Assembly (NCBI RefSeq): GCF_022374875.2
Contig: NZ_CP092427.2
Span: 4,464,001 to 4,528,000, forward strand
Reading direction: 5' to 3'
Length of the DNA: 64,000 nt
Source of the DNA: Mycolicibacterium rufum
Lineage (GTDB): Bacteria > Actinomycetota > Actinomycetes > Mycobacteriales > Mycobacteriaceae
Position numbers and translations under genes: made by a program. Position 1 is the stretch's first letter. Every line of letters begins with the position of its first letter. This document shows positions 8,034 through 18,745 of the stretch, piece by piece. The notes under the pieces are model-generated. The model had not been told where the DNA came from. It saw only the letters and a program-made list of their open reading frames with translations, and searched no databases.

Positions 8034-9680
8034 TCAGCGTAGGTCGCGACGACGAAAGGCCCACGCGCCCAGCGTGATCAACGTGACATCAAGGGCCAGC
8101 AGCCACAGCAGCGGAACAGCGGTGAAATCGCCGAGACCGACTTGCGGGATGTGCGCGAACGGTTCGAGGTCGAGCAGCCACTGCGGCGAGCCGGACAGCG
8201 AGCCCAGCATGAACACCGCGACGAACGCGACGAGCACCCCCCAGCCGACCGGCGTGAAGCGCGGCAGCAGACCGAACAGTGCCACCGTGACGGCGGCGAG
8301 CAGCCACACCGCGGGTAGTTGGACGGCCGCCGTGCCCAGGACGTTCGGCAGCGTGCCGGCGATGTCACCCGCGGCGGCCCCGTAGGTGAGCCCGGTGACC
8401 AGTCCGGCGATCAGCAGCGCCACCGCGGGACCGCCCAGGGCGAAGGCGAGATGGCATGTCAGCCAACGGGATCGGCTGACAGCACCGGCCAGCACTGTTT
8501 CGGCGTGCCCGCTGATCTCCTCCTGGTGCAGCCGCAGGGCCAGCGAGATGGCGAACGCCGCGGTGACCATCCCGAGCATGCTGAACGCGACCGCGATGAA
8601 CGCCTGCTCCATCGCGTCGGTGCCCCCGAGGCGCGCCACAACGTCGCGGGCGATCTGACTGCCGCCGATCTCCTCCCCGATGCCGTGCACGATGCCGCCG
8701 ATGATCGCGCCGTACAGGGCCAGGCCTACGGTCCACACGATCAGGGAACCGCGGTCCAGCCGCCACGTCAGCCCCAGCACCCCGCCCAGCCGGCGGCCGG
8801 CGCGGGGCGGACCGAGACGCTCGGCGAGCAGACCCGCTCCGACGTCGCGACGGGCGAGGAGTGCGTAGGCGAGGACGAGGAGAACGGCGGCCAGCGCGAC
8901 ATGCAGCCCCAGGACCCAGAACCTGTCGCCCGCATACGGTCGCACCTGCAGCGACCAGCCCAGCGGCGAGAGCCAGGTGAGCGCCTCGGCTCGGGCGCCG
9001 GCGTCGCCGACCGCGCGCAGCGTGAAGGCGGCACCGAGGACGCCGAACGCGATGCCTCGGGACGCCCGGGCGCTCGACGACAGCTGCGCGCTGACCGCCG
9101 CCACCGCGGTGAACACCAGACCGGAACAGGTCAACGCGGCGCCGAAGGCCAGCGAACCCGTCGCGGGGACGTCCTGGGTGAGCAGACCGGCCACGCCGAT
9201 GACGCCGGTCAGCACCGACGCGCCGCCGGCGAGCAGCACCGCCGCGGTCAGGCCGGCGTAGCGGCCCACCCCCGTCGACTCGAGAAGCTCGCTGCGCCCG
9301 TTCTCCTCGTCGGCGCGGGTGTGCCGGATCGCGGTCAGGATCACGGCCACGGCGATCAGCGCATGGAACATGCCGGCCTTCCAGATCCCCACCGCGCCGA
9401 GGCTGTCGTCGAAGACCCGGCCGTACAGAGCCCGCTGCGCCGGGCTGGCCATGATCGACGCGGCGAACGTCGCGCGGTCGGCGGCGGTCGGGTAGACGGC
9501 CGCGATGCTGCCGATGTACACCGTCGACAGCGGCACCGACAACAGCAGCACCCACAGGGGGAGCACGACGCGGTCGCGCCGGGCGTAGAGCCGAAGCAGC
9601 CCAAGGGTTCCCGTCAGTCCGCTGCCGGACCGGGGTGCCTCGTGGGCGGGCCGGTGCGGGCGCTCGAGCAGCGTGGTCAT
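8034..9680 (-). CDS. ABC exporter permease (tetronasin-type, Rv1217c-like)
   Basis: 548 residues, about twelve hydrophobic segments arranged as two halves, each beginning with a short cytoplasmic stretch, the pattern of fused ABC-2 exporters. N-terminal half has [21 protein letters not shown] and the second half [22 protein letters not shown]: the paired ExxGRxE/E-x2-GHAE elbow motifs of tetronasin/antibiotic exporters. The start overlaps the stop of the upstream ATPase gene (ATGA). In M. tuberculosis Rv1217c-Rv1218c export several drugs and are controlled by the TetR regulator RaaS (Rv1219c), which is also next door here. Confidence 0.92.
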   Translation of the reverse strand: MTTLLERPHRPAHEAPRSGSGLTGTLGLLRLYARRDRVVLPLWVLLLSVPLSTVYIGSIAAVYPTAADRATFAASIMASPAQRALYGRVFDDSLGAVGIWKAGMFHALIAVAVILTAIRHTRADEENGRSELLESTGVGRYAGLTAAVLLAGGASVLTGVIGVAGLLTQDVPATGSLAFGAALTCSGLVFTAVAAVSAQLSSSARASRGIAFGVLGAAFTLRAVGDAGARAEALTWLSPLGWSLQVRPYAGDRFWVLGLHVALAAVLLVLAYALLARRDVGAGLLAERLGPPRAGRRLGGVLGLTWRLDRGSLIVWTVGLALYGAIIGGIVHGIGEEIGGSQIARDVVARLGGTDAMEQAFIAVAFSMLGMVTAAFAISLALRLHQEEISGHAETVLAGAVSRSRWLTCHLAFALGGPAVALLIAGLVTGLTYGAAAGDIAGTLPNVLGTAAVQLPAVWLLAAVTVALFGLLPRFTPVGWGVLVAFVAVFMLGSLSGSPQWLLDLEPFAHIPQVGLGDFTAVPLLWLLALDVTLITLGAWAFRRRDLR

Positions 9681-10603
9681 GCCGACACCTGCTCGGCGGT
9701 GTCTGCGCTGTGATAGTGCCGGAGGAAGAGCTCTTCCAGTGTGGGGGGCTGGCTGACCAGGCTGCGCACCCCCGCGTCGCCCAGCACCCTGATCACCTCG
9801 GCCAGACTGTCGCTGTCGACCTGGGCGCGCACCGTCCGGCCCTCGACGCTGACGTCCTCGACACCGGGGATGCGGGCGAGATCGACCACGTCACCGAGCA
9901 TCTCGGCCTTGATCGAGGTTCGCGACAGGTGCCGCATCGAGTCCAGCGTGCCGCTCTCGACGGTGCGGCCGGCGCGGATGATCGTGACCCGGTCGCACAG
10001 GGCCTCGGTCTCGGCGAGAATGTGACTGGACAGCAGCACGGTGACTCCGCGGTCGCGTGCCTCGCCGACACACTGCTGGAAGACGTTCTCCATCAACGGA
10101 TCCAGGCCGCTGCTCGGTTCGTCGAGCAGCAGGAGTCGGGCGTGCGACGAGAACGCCGAGACGAGCGACACCTTCTGCCGGTTGCCCTTGGAGTAGGTGC
10201 GCGCCTTCTTGGTGGGGTCGAGGTCGAACCGCTCGATCAGCTCGGCCCGTCTCCTCTCGTCGATGCCGCCGCGCATCCGGGCGAGCAGATCGATCGTCTC
10301 ACCGCCGGTGAGCGTGGGCCACAGCGTGACGTCGCCGGGAACGTAGGCGAGCCGGCGGTGCAACGTGACGGCGTCGGTCCACGGGTCGCCGCCGAGCAGG
10401 CGGACGACACCCGCGTCGGCGCGGGCGAGCCCGAGCAGGATGCGCAGTGTCGTGGACTTGCCCGCGCCGTTGGGTCCGAGGAAGCCGTGTACCTCCCCGT
10501 CGGCGACGGTCAGGTCGAGTCCGTCGAGGGCGCGCACCGCGCCGAAGTTCTTGGTCAGCCCCCGGATCTCGACGGCCGGGGCGTTCGCGTTGTCAGTCAC
10601 CAT
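9677..10603 (-). CDS. ABC exporter ATP-binding protein (Rv1218c-like)
   Basis: 308 residues. Walker [10 protein letters not shown] at 43-51, Walker [15 protein letters not shown]-loop SSHI. The ABC signature is YSKGNRQK in place of LSGGQ, the variant usual for drug exporters of the DrrA/tetronasin group. The last 80 residues form the accessory domain of that group. It provides energy to the permease encoded directly downstream and overlaps it by four bases; its own start overlaps the end of the regulator gene by 11 bases, so the three genes form one operon read from the promoter at 11266-11295. Confidence 0.95.
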   Translation of the reverse strand: MVTDNANAPAVEIRGLTKNFGAVRALDGLDLTVADGEVHGFLGPNGAGKSTTLRILLGLARADAGVVRLLGGDPWTDAVTLHRRLAYVPGDVTLWPTLTGGETIDLLARMRGGIDERRRAELIERFDLDPTKKARTYSKGNRQKVSLVSAFSSHARLLLLDEPSSGLDPLMENVFQQCVGEARDRGVTVLLSSHILAETEALCDRVTIIRAGRTVESGTLDSMRHLSRTSIKAEMLGDVVDLARIPGVEDVSVEGRTVRAQVDSDSLAEVIRVLGDAGVRSLVSQPPTLEELFLRHYHSADTAEQVSA

Positions 10604-11258
10604 GGTGGTCTCCTTCGGTGGAGGTGAACGGAATGCCCTTCTCGCGCTGGGCCAGAAAGGCGTCGTACATCGTCGAGTCGGCCATCAGGCCGTGGGTGTA
10701 GAGCTCCAGCGCCGGCAGCACCATGTCCTCGGCGTAGTCGCGCAGCACCGCCCGCAGGTCCGTCGGGTTCTCGTGCAGCTGCAGGTAGAGCAGGAACCCG
10801 CCACCGTTGGCCATCGCGACGAAGCGGGCGCGCGCCTTCGGGTCGATGCTGGGTTTGATGGTGCCGGCGCGCACACCCTCGTCGATGTACTGCTCGGCGT
10901 TGTCGATCATGGTGCGCCACAACATCTTCGCGAGCTCCCCGCCGCTGCTCATGCTGCGCACCAGGTACGCCATCATCGGGGCGTAGTGCTCGATCTCGGC
11001 CATCTGTGTCAGCCAGGTCGCCGGGTCGGAGCTCTGGATCGTCTCCGACTTGCTCGCTCGCACGGTTTCGGCGACGTACTCGTCGCAGGCGCGGTGCAGC
11101 TTCTCCTTGGACCCGAAGTGGTGGATCACCAGGCCCGGACTCACCCCGGCCGCCGCGGCGATCGTCCGCACGCTGACCCCGAACCCGTCGCGACCGAACA
11201 GGTCGATCGCGGCATCGCGGATGCGGGCCACTGCGGTGAGATCGTCCGCTGAACGCAT
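10593..11258 (-). CDS. raaS: TetR-family regulator RaaS (Rv1219c-like)
   Basis: 221 residues starting [21 protein letters not shown]. Helix-turn-helix: [25 protein letters not shown] at about residues 32-56. The C-terminal domain is the ligand-binding half, ending in EGDHHGD. I chose the ATG at 11258: an earlier in-frame ATG at 11276 lies inside the operator palindrome and upstream of the likely transcription start. Known for the family: RaaS represses the exporter operon and its own gene, and affects survival under drug exposure. The operator at 11268-11285 sits between -35 and -10 of its promoter, as expected for autorepression. Confidence 0.93.
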   Translation of the reverse strand: MRSADDLTAVARIRDAAIDLFGRDGFGVSVRTIAAAAGVSPGLVIHHFGSKEKLHRACDEYVAETVRASKSETIQSSDPATWLTQMAEIEHYAPMMAYLVRSMSSGGELAKMLWRTMIDNAEQYIDEGVRAGTIKPSIDPKARARFVAMANGGGFLLYLQLHENPTDLRAVLRDYAEDMVLPALELYTHGLMADSTMYDAFLAQREKGIPFTSTEGDHHGD

Positions 11259-11265
11259 GTTCAAT

Positions 11266-11295
11266 ATGCTAAACACTTGTTTAGCCTGCGGTCAA
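11266..11295 (-). promoter_or_regulatory. raaS-exporter operon promoter
   Basis: Read on the minus strand: TTGACC (11295-11290), an 18-base spacer, then TAGCAT (11271-11266), seven bases, then the raaS ATG. Both hexamers are good sigma-A matches for mycobacteria and the short distance predicts a leaderless transcript. Confidence 0.65.
11268..11285. promoter_or_regulatory. RaaS operator palindrome
   Basis: A perfect inverted repeat GCTAAACA-CT-TGTTTAGC lies within the spacer and overlaps the -10 of the raaS promoter. This is the size and placement expected of a TetR-family operator; binding of RaaS would block polymerase. The inference that RaaS binds here rests on position and symmetry. Confidence 0.75.
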
Positions 11296-11302
11296 GACTC
11301 CA

Positions 11303-11365
11303 CCGCGGAATAGCGTTCCGGGTTGCGAAAAGCGCCGTTCAACGACCAGGAATGCGCTTCCGCGG
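11303..11365. repeat. Palindromic intergenic element, copy A
   Basis: Left arm CCGCGGAATAGCGTTCCG (11303-11320) and right arm CAGGAATGCGCTTCCGCGG (11347-11365) pair imperfectly around a 26-base centre. The right arm is shared with a second element at 42191-42253. It lies between the end of the O-methyltransferase gene and the raaS promoter, so it may also end transcription, though it has no T-run. Confidence 0.65.
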
Positions 11366-11382
11366 AGAAGGGGGCAGAAAGG

Positions 11383-12063
11383 TCAGTCGCGGGCGGCGGC
11401 GAGCAGGCCGTCGCCCAGCGGGATCAGCACCGGGGTCAGCCGCTCGTCCTCGGCGATCAGCCGGGCGGCCTCGCGCACGGCGGCGACCTCGGCGTCCTTG
11501 GCGGCGGCGTCGCCCGCCCGGCCGCCCAGTGCGGCGCGGTGCACGACGATCGCCCCGCCGGGTCGCAGCAGCCGCACGCCCTCGACGACGAACTGCGGCT
11601 GGTCGGCCGGATCGGCGTCGATGAACACCAGGTCGTAGGACTCGTCGGCGAGCCGCGTGAGGACCTCCTGCGCGCGGCCGCTGATCAGGCGGGTCCGGCC
11701 CGGGCCGACACCGGCCTCGGTGAACGCCTGCTTGGCGATGCGCTGATGCTCGGGCTCGACGTCGATGGTGGTGAGCACGCCGTCGTCGCGCATACCCGAG
11801 AGCAGCCACAACCCGCTGACGCCCGCCCCGGTGCCCACCTCGACCACGGCCTTGGCCCTGGTCAGCTTCGCCAGCACGCACAGCAGCGCGCCGACGGCCG
11901 GGGTCACCGCGCCCGCACCGATGTCGACCGCGCGTTCCCGCGCAGCGGCGACGATCGCGTCCTCGGAGATCGAGTGTTCGGCGTGACTGACGATCGCCTC
12001 GGTCGGGCTGGGCCGGGACCCGGAATCGCCGGCGCCGCCTGCGGGCTCGTCGGTGCTCGCCAT
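11383..12063 (-). CDS. SAM-dependent O-methyltransferase (Rv1220c-like)
   Basis: 226 residues from ATG at 12063 ([12 protein letters not shown]). It is a catechol/caffeoyl-CoA O-methyltransferase-type fold: motif [20 protein letters not shown], acidic ribose contact TTIDVEPEH, metal and catalytic stretch [13 protein letters not shown], then [15 protein letters not shown]. Close to Rv1220c in sequence as recalled. The substrate is not known. It is divergent from sigE with 180 bases between, an arrangement conserved in mycobacteria, so the intergenic region likely serves both. Confidence 0.9.
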   Translation of the reverse strand: MASTDEPAGGAGDSGSRPSPTEAIVSHAEHSISEDAIVAAARERAVDIGAGAVTPAVGALLCVLAKLTRAKAVVEVGTGAGVSGLWLLSGMRDDGVLTTIDVEPEHQRIAKQAFTEAGVGPGRTRLISGRAQEVLTRLADESYDLVFIDADPADQPQFVVEGVRLLRPGGAIVVHRAALGGRAGDAAAKDAEVAAVREAARLIAEDERLTPVLIPLGDGLLAAARD

Positions 12064-12180
12064 GCCCCGCAGCGTAGAGCGTCGGCCCCGGCGCCGGGAC
12101 GTCGACACGCCCGCACCCGGGATTCGCCCCCACCGGCCCCCGCCGGCACCGTTTCCGCTGGTCGAAAATGGGTAGCGTTC

Positions 12181-12208
12181 TTTCTCAGGAAATGTTCAGT
12201 TTGCTCAT
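12181..12208. promoter_or_regulatory. Direct repeats upstream of sigE (MprA-like boxes)
   Basis: Three similar blocks follow each other: TTTCTCAG (12181-12188), ATGTTCAG (12192-12199) and TTGCTCAT (12201-12208). Loosely conserved CTCAG/TTCAG direct repeats are what is described for the MprA response regulator, which controls sigE in M. tuberculosis. The region is also A+T-rich for this genome. The assignment to MprA is an inference. Confidence 0.4.
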
Positions 12209-12243
12209 ATGCCTGGCACACCACGACGGGAGAACGTGTTCGC

Positions 12244-13032
12244 ATGACAGACGGCGCGCACCGCGACCAGATCGGACTCCCCGGCGACGGGAAGAAAGCG
12301 TCACTGCGCCGCGTTGTCCCCCTCGAGCGGTCTCTCGACGACCGCGGTCCGCACGACATGGAGGATCCGACGACCACCACTGTGACCGGCCCTACCGCCG
12401 CTCCCGTTTCGATGGCACACCTCGAGCAGTTCACCGATGCCGAATGGGTCGAGACGACCGACGAGCTGACCGGCACCGCGGTCTTCGACGCCACCGGTGA
12501 CCACGCTGCGATGCCCAGTTGGGACGAACTCGTCCGCCAGCACGCCGACCGGGTGTACCGGCTGGCCTACCGCCTGTCGGGTAATCAGCACGACGCCGAG
12601 GACCTGACGCAGGAGACCTTCATCCGCGTCTTCCGGTCGGTGCAGAACTACCAGCCCGGCACGTTCGAGGGCTGGCTGCACCGCATCACCACCAACCTGT
12701 TCCTCGACATGGTCCGCCGCCGCGGCCGCATCCGCATGGAGGCGCTGCCCGAGGACTACGAGCGGGTGCCCGCCGACGAGCCCAACCCGGAGCAGATCTA
12801 CCACGACTCTCGGCTGGGCCCGGACCTGCAGGCCGCGCTCGACTCGCTGCCCCCGGAGTTCCGCGCCGCGGTGGTGCTGTGTGACATCGAGGGGCTGTCC
12901 TACGAGGAGATCGGCGCCACGCTGGGCGTCAAGCTGGGCACCGTGCGCAGCCGCATCCACCGCGGCCGCCAGGCCCTGCGCGACTACCTGGCTCGGCACT
13001 CCGACGTCCGCGACGCGGCCAGATCGGCCTGA
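12244..13032 (+). CDS. sigE: ECF RNA polymerase sigma factor SigE
   Basis: 262 residues from ATG 12244, with GGGAGA at 12228-12233 as ribosome site. ECF sigma factor of the surface and heat stress response. Region 2: [39 protein letters not shown]; region 4: [41 protein letters not shown], both nearly identical to M. tuberculosis SigE as recalled. The first 90 or so residues are poorly conserved; a second ATG at 12358 (MEDPTTTT) could be an alternative start, as sigE in M. tuberculosis is known to have several translation starts. Its anti-sigma factor gene follows directly. Confidence 0.96.
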   Translation: MTDGAHRDQIGLPGDGKKASLRRVVPLERSLDDRGPHDMEDPTTTTVTGPTAAPVSMAHLEQFTDAEWVETTDELTGTAVFDATGDHAAMPSWDELVRQHADRVYRLAYRLSGNQHDAEDLTQETFIRVFRSVQNYQPGTFEGWLHRITTNLFLDMVRRRGRIRMEALPEDYERVPADEPNPEQIYHDSRLGPDLQAALDSLPPEFRAAVVLCDIEGLSYEEIGATLGVKLGTVRSRIHRGRQALRDYLARHSDVRDAARSA

Positions 13033-13110
13033 CGTTCGTCGGCGGGTTCACAGCATGCCGCGCTACATTCGATGAAGACCGTCGATACGACATGACCGGA
13101 GAGGAGTCAG

Positions 13111-13509
13111 GTGGTGTTCGATCCCGGACACGCGTTCCGCCGCGCTTTCTCCTGGCTTCCCACCCAGTTCGCCTCGCAGAGTGACGCCCCGGTCGGCCCG
13201 CGTCAGTTCGGCTCGACCGAGCACCTGTCCACCGAGGCCGTCGCCGCGTACGTCGACGGCGAGCTGCGGATGAGTGCGCATCTGCGCGCCGCCCACCACA
13301 TGTCGATGTGTCCCCAGTGCGCGACCGAGGTCGACGCCCAGCGCCAGGCCCGGGAGGTGCTGCGCGACGCCTGCCCCGTGGCCATGCCCAGCACGCTGCT
13401 GGGCCTGTTGTCGCAGATCCCGCAGCACGCACCGATCGACCACCCGGAACCGGCCGACACGACGCAATGGTCCGACGGCGCGCCGCGCGCCCGCCGCAAG
13501 CGTCGGTAG
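13111..13509 (+). CDS. rseA: Anti-sigma-E factor RseA
   Basis: 132 residues from GTG (13111 or 13114), with GGAGAGG upstream. Zinc-associated anti-sigma (ZAS) protein that binds SigE and keeps it inactive. The redox/zinc motif H63-x3-C67-x2-C70 is present in AAHHMSMCPQC. There is no transmembrane segment, as in the soluble M. tuberculosis RseA (Rv1222), which is phosphorylated by PknB and then degraded by ClpC1P2. The C-terminus is shorter than in M. tuberculosis and ends in a basic cluster (RARRKRR). Confidence 0.94.
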   Translation: MVFDPGHAFRRAFSWLPTQFASQSDAPVGPRQFGSTEHLSTEAVAAYVDGELRMSAHLRAAHHMSMCPQCATEVDAQRQAREVLRDACPVAMPSTLLGLLSQIPQHAPIDHPEPADTTQWSDGAPRARRKRR

Positions 13510-13560
13510 GGTGAGGGCGCGTCGACCAGTCATGATCGTCGGTGACGACCGGCACCGTGA

Positions 13561-15093
<1,533 letters not shown>

Positions 15094-15097
15094 ACCG

Positions 15098-15502
15098 ATG
15101 TTCGCCAACGTCGGCTGGGGCGAGATGCTGGTCCTGGTGATCGCTGGGCTGGTCATCCTCGGTCCCGAGCGTCTTCCCGGCGCGATCCGCTGGACCGCGG
15201 GGGCGGTGCGCCAGGCCCGCGACTACATCACGGGGGCGACCAGCCAGCTGCGTCAGGACCTGGGCCCGGAGTTCGACGATCTGCGCGAACCGCTGTCGGA
15301 GCTGCAGAAGCTGCGCGGCATGACGCCGCGCGCGGCGCTCACCAAACACCTGCTCGACGGCGACGACTCGATCTTCACGGGCCGCTTCGACACCCCGAGC
15401 ACGCCGGAGAAGCCGCAGACCCCGCCGGAGAAGCCGCAGTCGAGCCCCGGGCCGGCCGACGCCGCGCCGGGCCCCACCCGGTTCGACCCGGACGCGACCT
15501 AG
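15098..15502 (+). CDS. tatB: Sec-independent translocase protein TatB
   Basis: 134 residues. One N-terminal membrane segment (about 7-24: [17 protein letters not shown]) followed by the conserved [18 protein letters not shown] amphipathic helix and an acidic/proline-rich tail with two near-identical [13 protein letters not shown] units. Forms the substrate receptor of the twin-arginine exporter with TatC. Four bases after the htrA stop and in the same order as in M. tuberculosis (Rv1223-Rv1224). Confidence 0.94.
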   Translation: MFANVGWGEMLVLVIAGLVILGPERLPGAIRWTAGAVRQARDYITGATSQLRQDLGPEFDDLREPLSELQKLRGMTPRAALTKHLLDGDDSIFTGRFDTPSTPEKPQTPPEKPQSSPGPADAAPGPTRFDPDAT

Positions 15503-15518
15503 CGAGTCGTGCCGCGCC

Positions 15519-16661
15519 TCAGCGGCCGGCCGGGTCCAGCCCCAGCGACATCCCGGCCAGTCCGCGCTTGCGGCTCGACAGCGCATCGGCGACCTTGCGC
15601 AACTCGACGCCGGCCGGCGACTCGGGCGCGCTGAGCACCAGCGGTATCCCGGTGTCGCCCGCGGCCACGAGCGCTGGATCCAACGGCACCTGCCCCAGCA
15701 GCGGGACGTCGGCGCCGACCGAGCGCGACAGGCTCTCGGCGACCTGACGGCCGCCGCCCTCACCGAACAGCTGCATCGTCGATCCGTCCGGCATCAGCAG
15801 CCCGGACATGTTCTCGACGACGCCTGCGATGCGCTGACGGGTCTGCAGCGCGATGGCGCCCGCCCGCTCGGCGACCTCCGCAGCGGCGAGCTGGGGGGTG
15901 GTGACCACCAGGATCTCCGCGCCCGGGATCAGTTGCGCCACCGAGATCGCGATGTCACCGGTCCCCGGCGGCAGGTCCAGCAGCAGCACGTCGAGGTCGC
16001 CCCAGTACACGTCGGCGAGGAACTGCTGCAGCGCGCGGTGCAGCATGGGCCCGCGCCAGACGACCGGGGTGTTGCCCTGGGTGAACATCGCGATCGAGAT
16101 CACCCGGACGTCGTGGGCGATCGGCGGCAGGATCATCGAGTCGACCTGGGTGGGCCGGTCGGTGGTGCCCATCATGCGGGGCACCGAGTGGCCGTAGATG
16201 TCGGCGTCGAGCAGGCCCACCGACAGGCCGCGGGCGGCCATGGCGGCGGCCAGGTTCACGGTGACGCTCGACTTGCCGACCCCGCCCTTGCCGGAGGCCA
16301 CCGCGTACACGCGGGTCAGCGAGCCGGGCTGGGCGAACGGGATCACCGGCTCGCGGGAATCGCCGCGCAGCAGCGTGCGCAGTTCCGCGCGCTGGTCATC
16401 GTTCATCACATCGAGGGTCACCCGCACCGCGCCGGTGCCCGGCACGTCGCTGACGGCCCGGGTGACGCGGTCGGAGATCTCGGTCTTCTTCGGGCAGGCC
16501 GAGGTGGTCAGGTAGATCTCGACGTGCACGGATCCGTCGCCGTCGACGGTGACGTTCTTGACCATCCCGACGTCGGTGATGGGGCGCCGCAGTTCGGGGT
16601 CGATCACCTTGGTCAGCGCGGCGCGCACCGCCGCGGTCAGGTCAGGAGTGTTCGCAGGCAT
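15519..16661 (-). CDS. mrp: Mrp/NBP35-type P-loop ATPase, Fe-S cluster carrier-like
   Basis: 380 residues (MPANTPDLTAAV...). N-terminal MIP18/DUF59 domain (about 1-90, with TTSACP), then a ParA-type ATPase with the deviant Walker A GKGGVGKSS and DADIYGHSVPRMMG. Family role: binding and delivery of Fe-S clusters. The CxxC motif found in many Mrp proteins after NMS is absent here (NMSGLLMPDG), as I recall also for Rv1229c, so cluster binding would have to use other residues. Convergent with tatB across 16 bases; four genes present between these two in M. tuberculosis (Rv1225c-Rv1228) are missing here. Confidence 0.92.
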   Translation of the reverse strand: MPANTPDLTAAVRAALTKVIDPELRRPITDVGMVKNVTVDGDGSVHVEIYLTTSACPKKTEISDRVTRAVSDVPGTGAVRVTLDVMNDDQRAELRTLLRGDSREPVIPFAQPGSLTRVYAVASGKGGVGKSSVTVNLAAAMAARGLSVGLLDADIYGHSVPRMMGTTDRPTQVDSMILPPIAHDVRVISIAMFTQGNTPVVWRGPMLHRALQQFLADVYWGDLDVLLLDLPPGTGDIAISVAQLIPGAEILVVTTPQLAAAEVAERAGAIALQTRQRIAGVVENMSGLLMPDGSTMQLFGEGGGRQVAESLSRSVGADVPLLGQVPLDPALVAAGDTGIPLVLSAPESPAGVELRKVADALSSRKRGLAGMSLGLDPAGR

Positions 16662-16710
16662 CACCTGCGAGTGTAGGCGGCGAGCAGCCGTCCTCCGGCG
16701 GCGGCCGAGC

Positions 16711-18114
16711 TCAGCCGACGGGGCCGGGCGCCGGACCCAGCGCCGGCGGCAGTGCCGGGCCGGGAGCCGGCGCGGCGGGCAGCAGCGGGCCGGGGGCCGG
16801 CGCGGCGGGCAGCAGCGGGCCGGGGGCCGGCGCGGCGGGTGCCGGCGCGGCGACGGGCGTGGCCGGCGGGGGCGGCGCCCACGGCGCGGCCGCGGGTGCG
16901 GCCGGAGCCGGGAGGCCGGGGGCCGCCGCGGGAGCGGGGGTGTTGGTGATGCAGAAGACGGCGCACTCCGGCTGCTGCTGGGCGGCCGGGGGCGTCACCC
17001 ACGGCGGCACCCAGGCCGGCGGCGGAGGCGCCACGGGCTGCGGTGCGGCCTGCGGCGCGGGTGCCGGGCCGGGCAGCGGGCCCAGCGACTGCCCCGGCGC
17101 GAAACCGGGGACGTTGGTGCTGATCAGGCTCGCCACGTCGGTGCGCTGCCCGAGCTGGAGCAGGGCCAGCGGGTCGTTGGCCGGAAGTCCCGCGGCGTTC
17201 AGCGGCAGGCCGGGCCCGAGACCTTCGGGGCGGTCGAGGTGGCTGTCGCCGAGGGCGGGCACCTCGCCGGTGATCGGCGGCAGGTCCACGGGCACCACGC
17301 CGGTGGCGTACGACGCCGCCCAGGCCAGCACGTTGCGGGCGTAGGCCATCGAGTTGTTGTAGCGCAGGATCGCGGCCAGCACATCGGTCTGGTTGCGCAG
17401 GTTCAGGCCTCCGCTGCACAGGTAGCGGGCGGCGGCCAGCGACGCGTCGAACACGTTCTGGACGTCGGCTTTGCCGTCGCCGTCCCCGTCGGCGGCGTAG
17501 CGCGACCAGGTGCCGGGCAGGAACTGCATCGGGCCCAGCGCCCGCGCGTACACCACGCGGTCCGAGGCGCGGCTCTGCACGATCACCTCGTTGCCGGGCA
17601 GGGTGCCGTCGAGGCTGGGGCCGTAGATCGGGCGCACCGCGGTGCCGCGCGCGTCGGTGGCGCCGCCGTTGGCGTGCATCGATTCGATGCGGCCGATGCC
17701 GGCCAGCAGGTTCCAGCTCACACCGCAGCCCGGCGCGGCCGAGGCCATCTTGGTCTCGGCGTTGCGGTAGGCGGCCAGCGCCATCGACGGGATGCGCAGC
17801 GTGCCGGGCGAATTCACGACCACCGCGGGCGGCGGCGCGGACACGGTGGCCGCCGCGGCGATGCGCATCGGGGTGGGTGCCTTGGCGACCGCCACCACCG
17901 ACACACCGGATTCGCCGGCCGTCGGCGCGACGGCGGCCAGCGGCATCACGGCCGCGTCACGGGTCGGTGCGTTGGTCGACGGCGCGGAGGCGCCGACGGC
18001 GCCGGCGAGCACCAGGGGGGTCAACACTGCGGCAACGCCGAAAGCCGGCATCCGGACGACGCGCCCGGCGCGACTCCTCGCTGCTCCGAGGGCCGCTCCT
18101 CCCCCTATGTGCAC
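16711..18114 (-). CDS. Secreted lytic transglycosylase-like protein (Rv1230c-like)
   Basis: 467 residues, GTG start. An N-terminal hydrophobic segment (about 22-43) serves as signal/anchor. The catalytic part (about 110-290) is a MltB-like soluble transglycosylase domain: GIGRIESMHANGG with the likely catalytic Glu, ALGPMQFLPGTW, and ILRYNNSMAYARNVLAWA. The last 130 residues are Pro/Ala-rich low complexity, including perfect decapeptide repeats encoded by the tandem DNA repeat at 16741-16830. Likely cleaves peptidoglycan outside the membrane. The tail could span or bind the cell wall. Confidence 0.85.
   Translation of the reverse strand: MHIGGGAALGAARSRAGRVVRMPAFGVAAVLTPLVLAGAVGASAPSTNAPTRDAAVMPLAAVAPTAGESGVSVVAVAKAPTPMRIAAAATVSAPPPAVVVNSPGTLRIPSMALAAYRNAETKMASAAPGCGVSWNLLAGIGRIESMHANGGATDARGTAVRPIYGPSLDGTLPGNEVIVQSRASDRVVYARALGPMQFLPGTWSRYAADGDGDGKADVQNVFDASLAAARYLCSGGLNLRNQTDVLAAILRYNNSMAYARNVLAWAASYATGVVPVDLPPITGEVPALGDSHLDRPEGLGPGLPLNAAGLPANDPLALLQLGQRTDVASLISTNVPGFAPGQSLGPLPGPAPAPQAAPQPVAPPPPAWVPPWVTPPAAQQQPECAVFCITNTPAPAAAPGLPAPAAPAAAPWAPPPPATPVAAPAPAAPAPGPLLPAAPAPGPLLPAAPAPGPALPPALGPAPGPVG
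16741..16830. repeat. 30-bp tandem repeat in the transglycosylase gene
   Basis: Three 30-bp units (16741-16770, 16771-16800, 16801-16830); the last two are identical base for base, the first differs at a few positions. They encode the decapeptide APAPGPLLPA-type repeats of the C-terminal tail. Copy number is likely to vary between strains. Confidence 0.85.
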
Positions 18115-18202
18115 TCAACCGTCCTAGCTGTGAGATCGCCGGTGAACCACGTCACCATAGCTGTTCGGCTACGACCGTGTAACAGCATTGGCCACAGCTG
18201 TC

Positions 18203-18745
18203 TCATCCGGATTTCCGGGGCCGCCGTTCTCCGTCGGGTTTGCTCGATTCGCCGTCGCCTGCGGTCTCGGCCGGACGGAGCTCGATGAGCATCTCGCGGA
18301 TCTCCTCGAGCTCGCGGCGCAGGTAGTCGCGCGTGGCCACCTCGCCGACGGCGAGGCGCAGCGCCGCGAGTTCGCGCGCCAGGTACTCGGTGTCCGCCTT
18401 GGTCTGCTCGGCGCGCCTGCGGTCCTCTTCCAGCGACACCCGGTCGCGGTTCTCCTGCCGGTTCTGCGCGAGCAGGATCAGCGGCGCGGCGTAGGCGGCC
18501 TGGGTGGAGAACGCGAGGTTGAGCAGGATGAAGGGGTAGGGATCCCACTGCCAGGCGAACGCGCCGAAGTTCAGCAGGATCCAGACGATCACGACGAACG
18601 TCTGGATCGCCAGGTAGCGGCCGGTGCCGAGGAACCGGGCGATGCTCTCGCTGACCCGGCCGACCGCCTCGACGTCGAGGCGAGGGGTCAGCGAGCGCGA
18701 GACCCGGGGCGTGTCGAGGCGCTGGCGGGCCGAGGAGTCGCTCAT
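18203..18745 (-). CDS. DUF1003 membrane protein (Rv1231c-like)
   Basis: 180 residues. The centre has two transmembrane segments (about 43-63 and 70-90) with the DUF1003 signature WDPYPFILLNLAFSTQAAYAAPLILLAQNRQ. The C-terminal third is a long charged, heptad-like helix (coiled coil likely). Its start overlaps the stop of the upstream MgtE-N/CBS gene (ATGA), so the pair is co-translated; this pairing is conserved in mycobacteria. Function unknown, a role with divalent cations is a guess from the neighbour. Confidence 0.85.
   Translation of the reverse strand: MSDSSARQRLDTPRVSRSLTPRLDVEAVGRVSESIARFLGTGRYLAIQTFVVIVWILLNFGAFAWQWDPYPFILLNLAFSTQAAYAAPLILLAQNRQENRDRVSLEEDRRRAEQTKADTEYLARELAALRLAVGEVATRDYLRRELEEIREMLIELRPAETAGDGESSKPDGERRPRKSG

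Noticed and set aside
11259..11276. Upstream ATG (11276) as the raaS start.
   Set aside because: It is within the operator and upstream of the predicted transcription start; the ATG at 11258 fits the leaderless layout.
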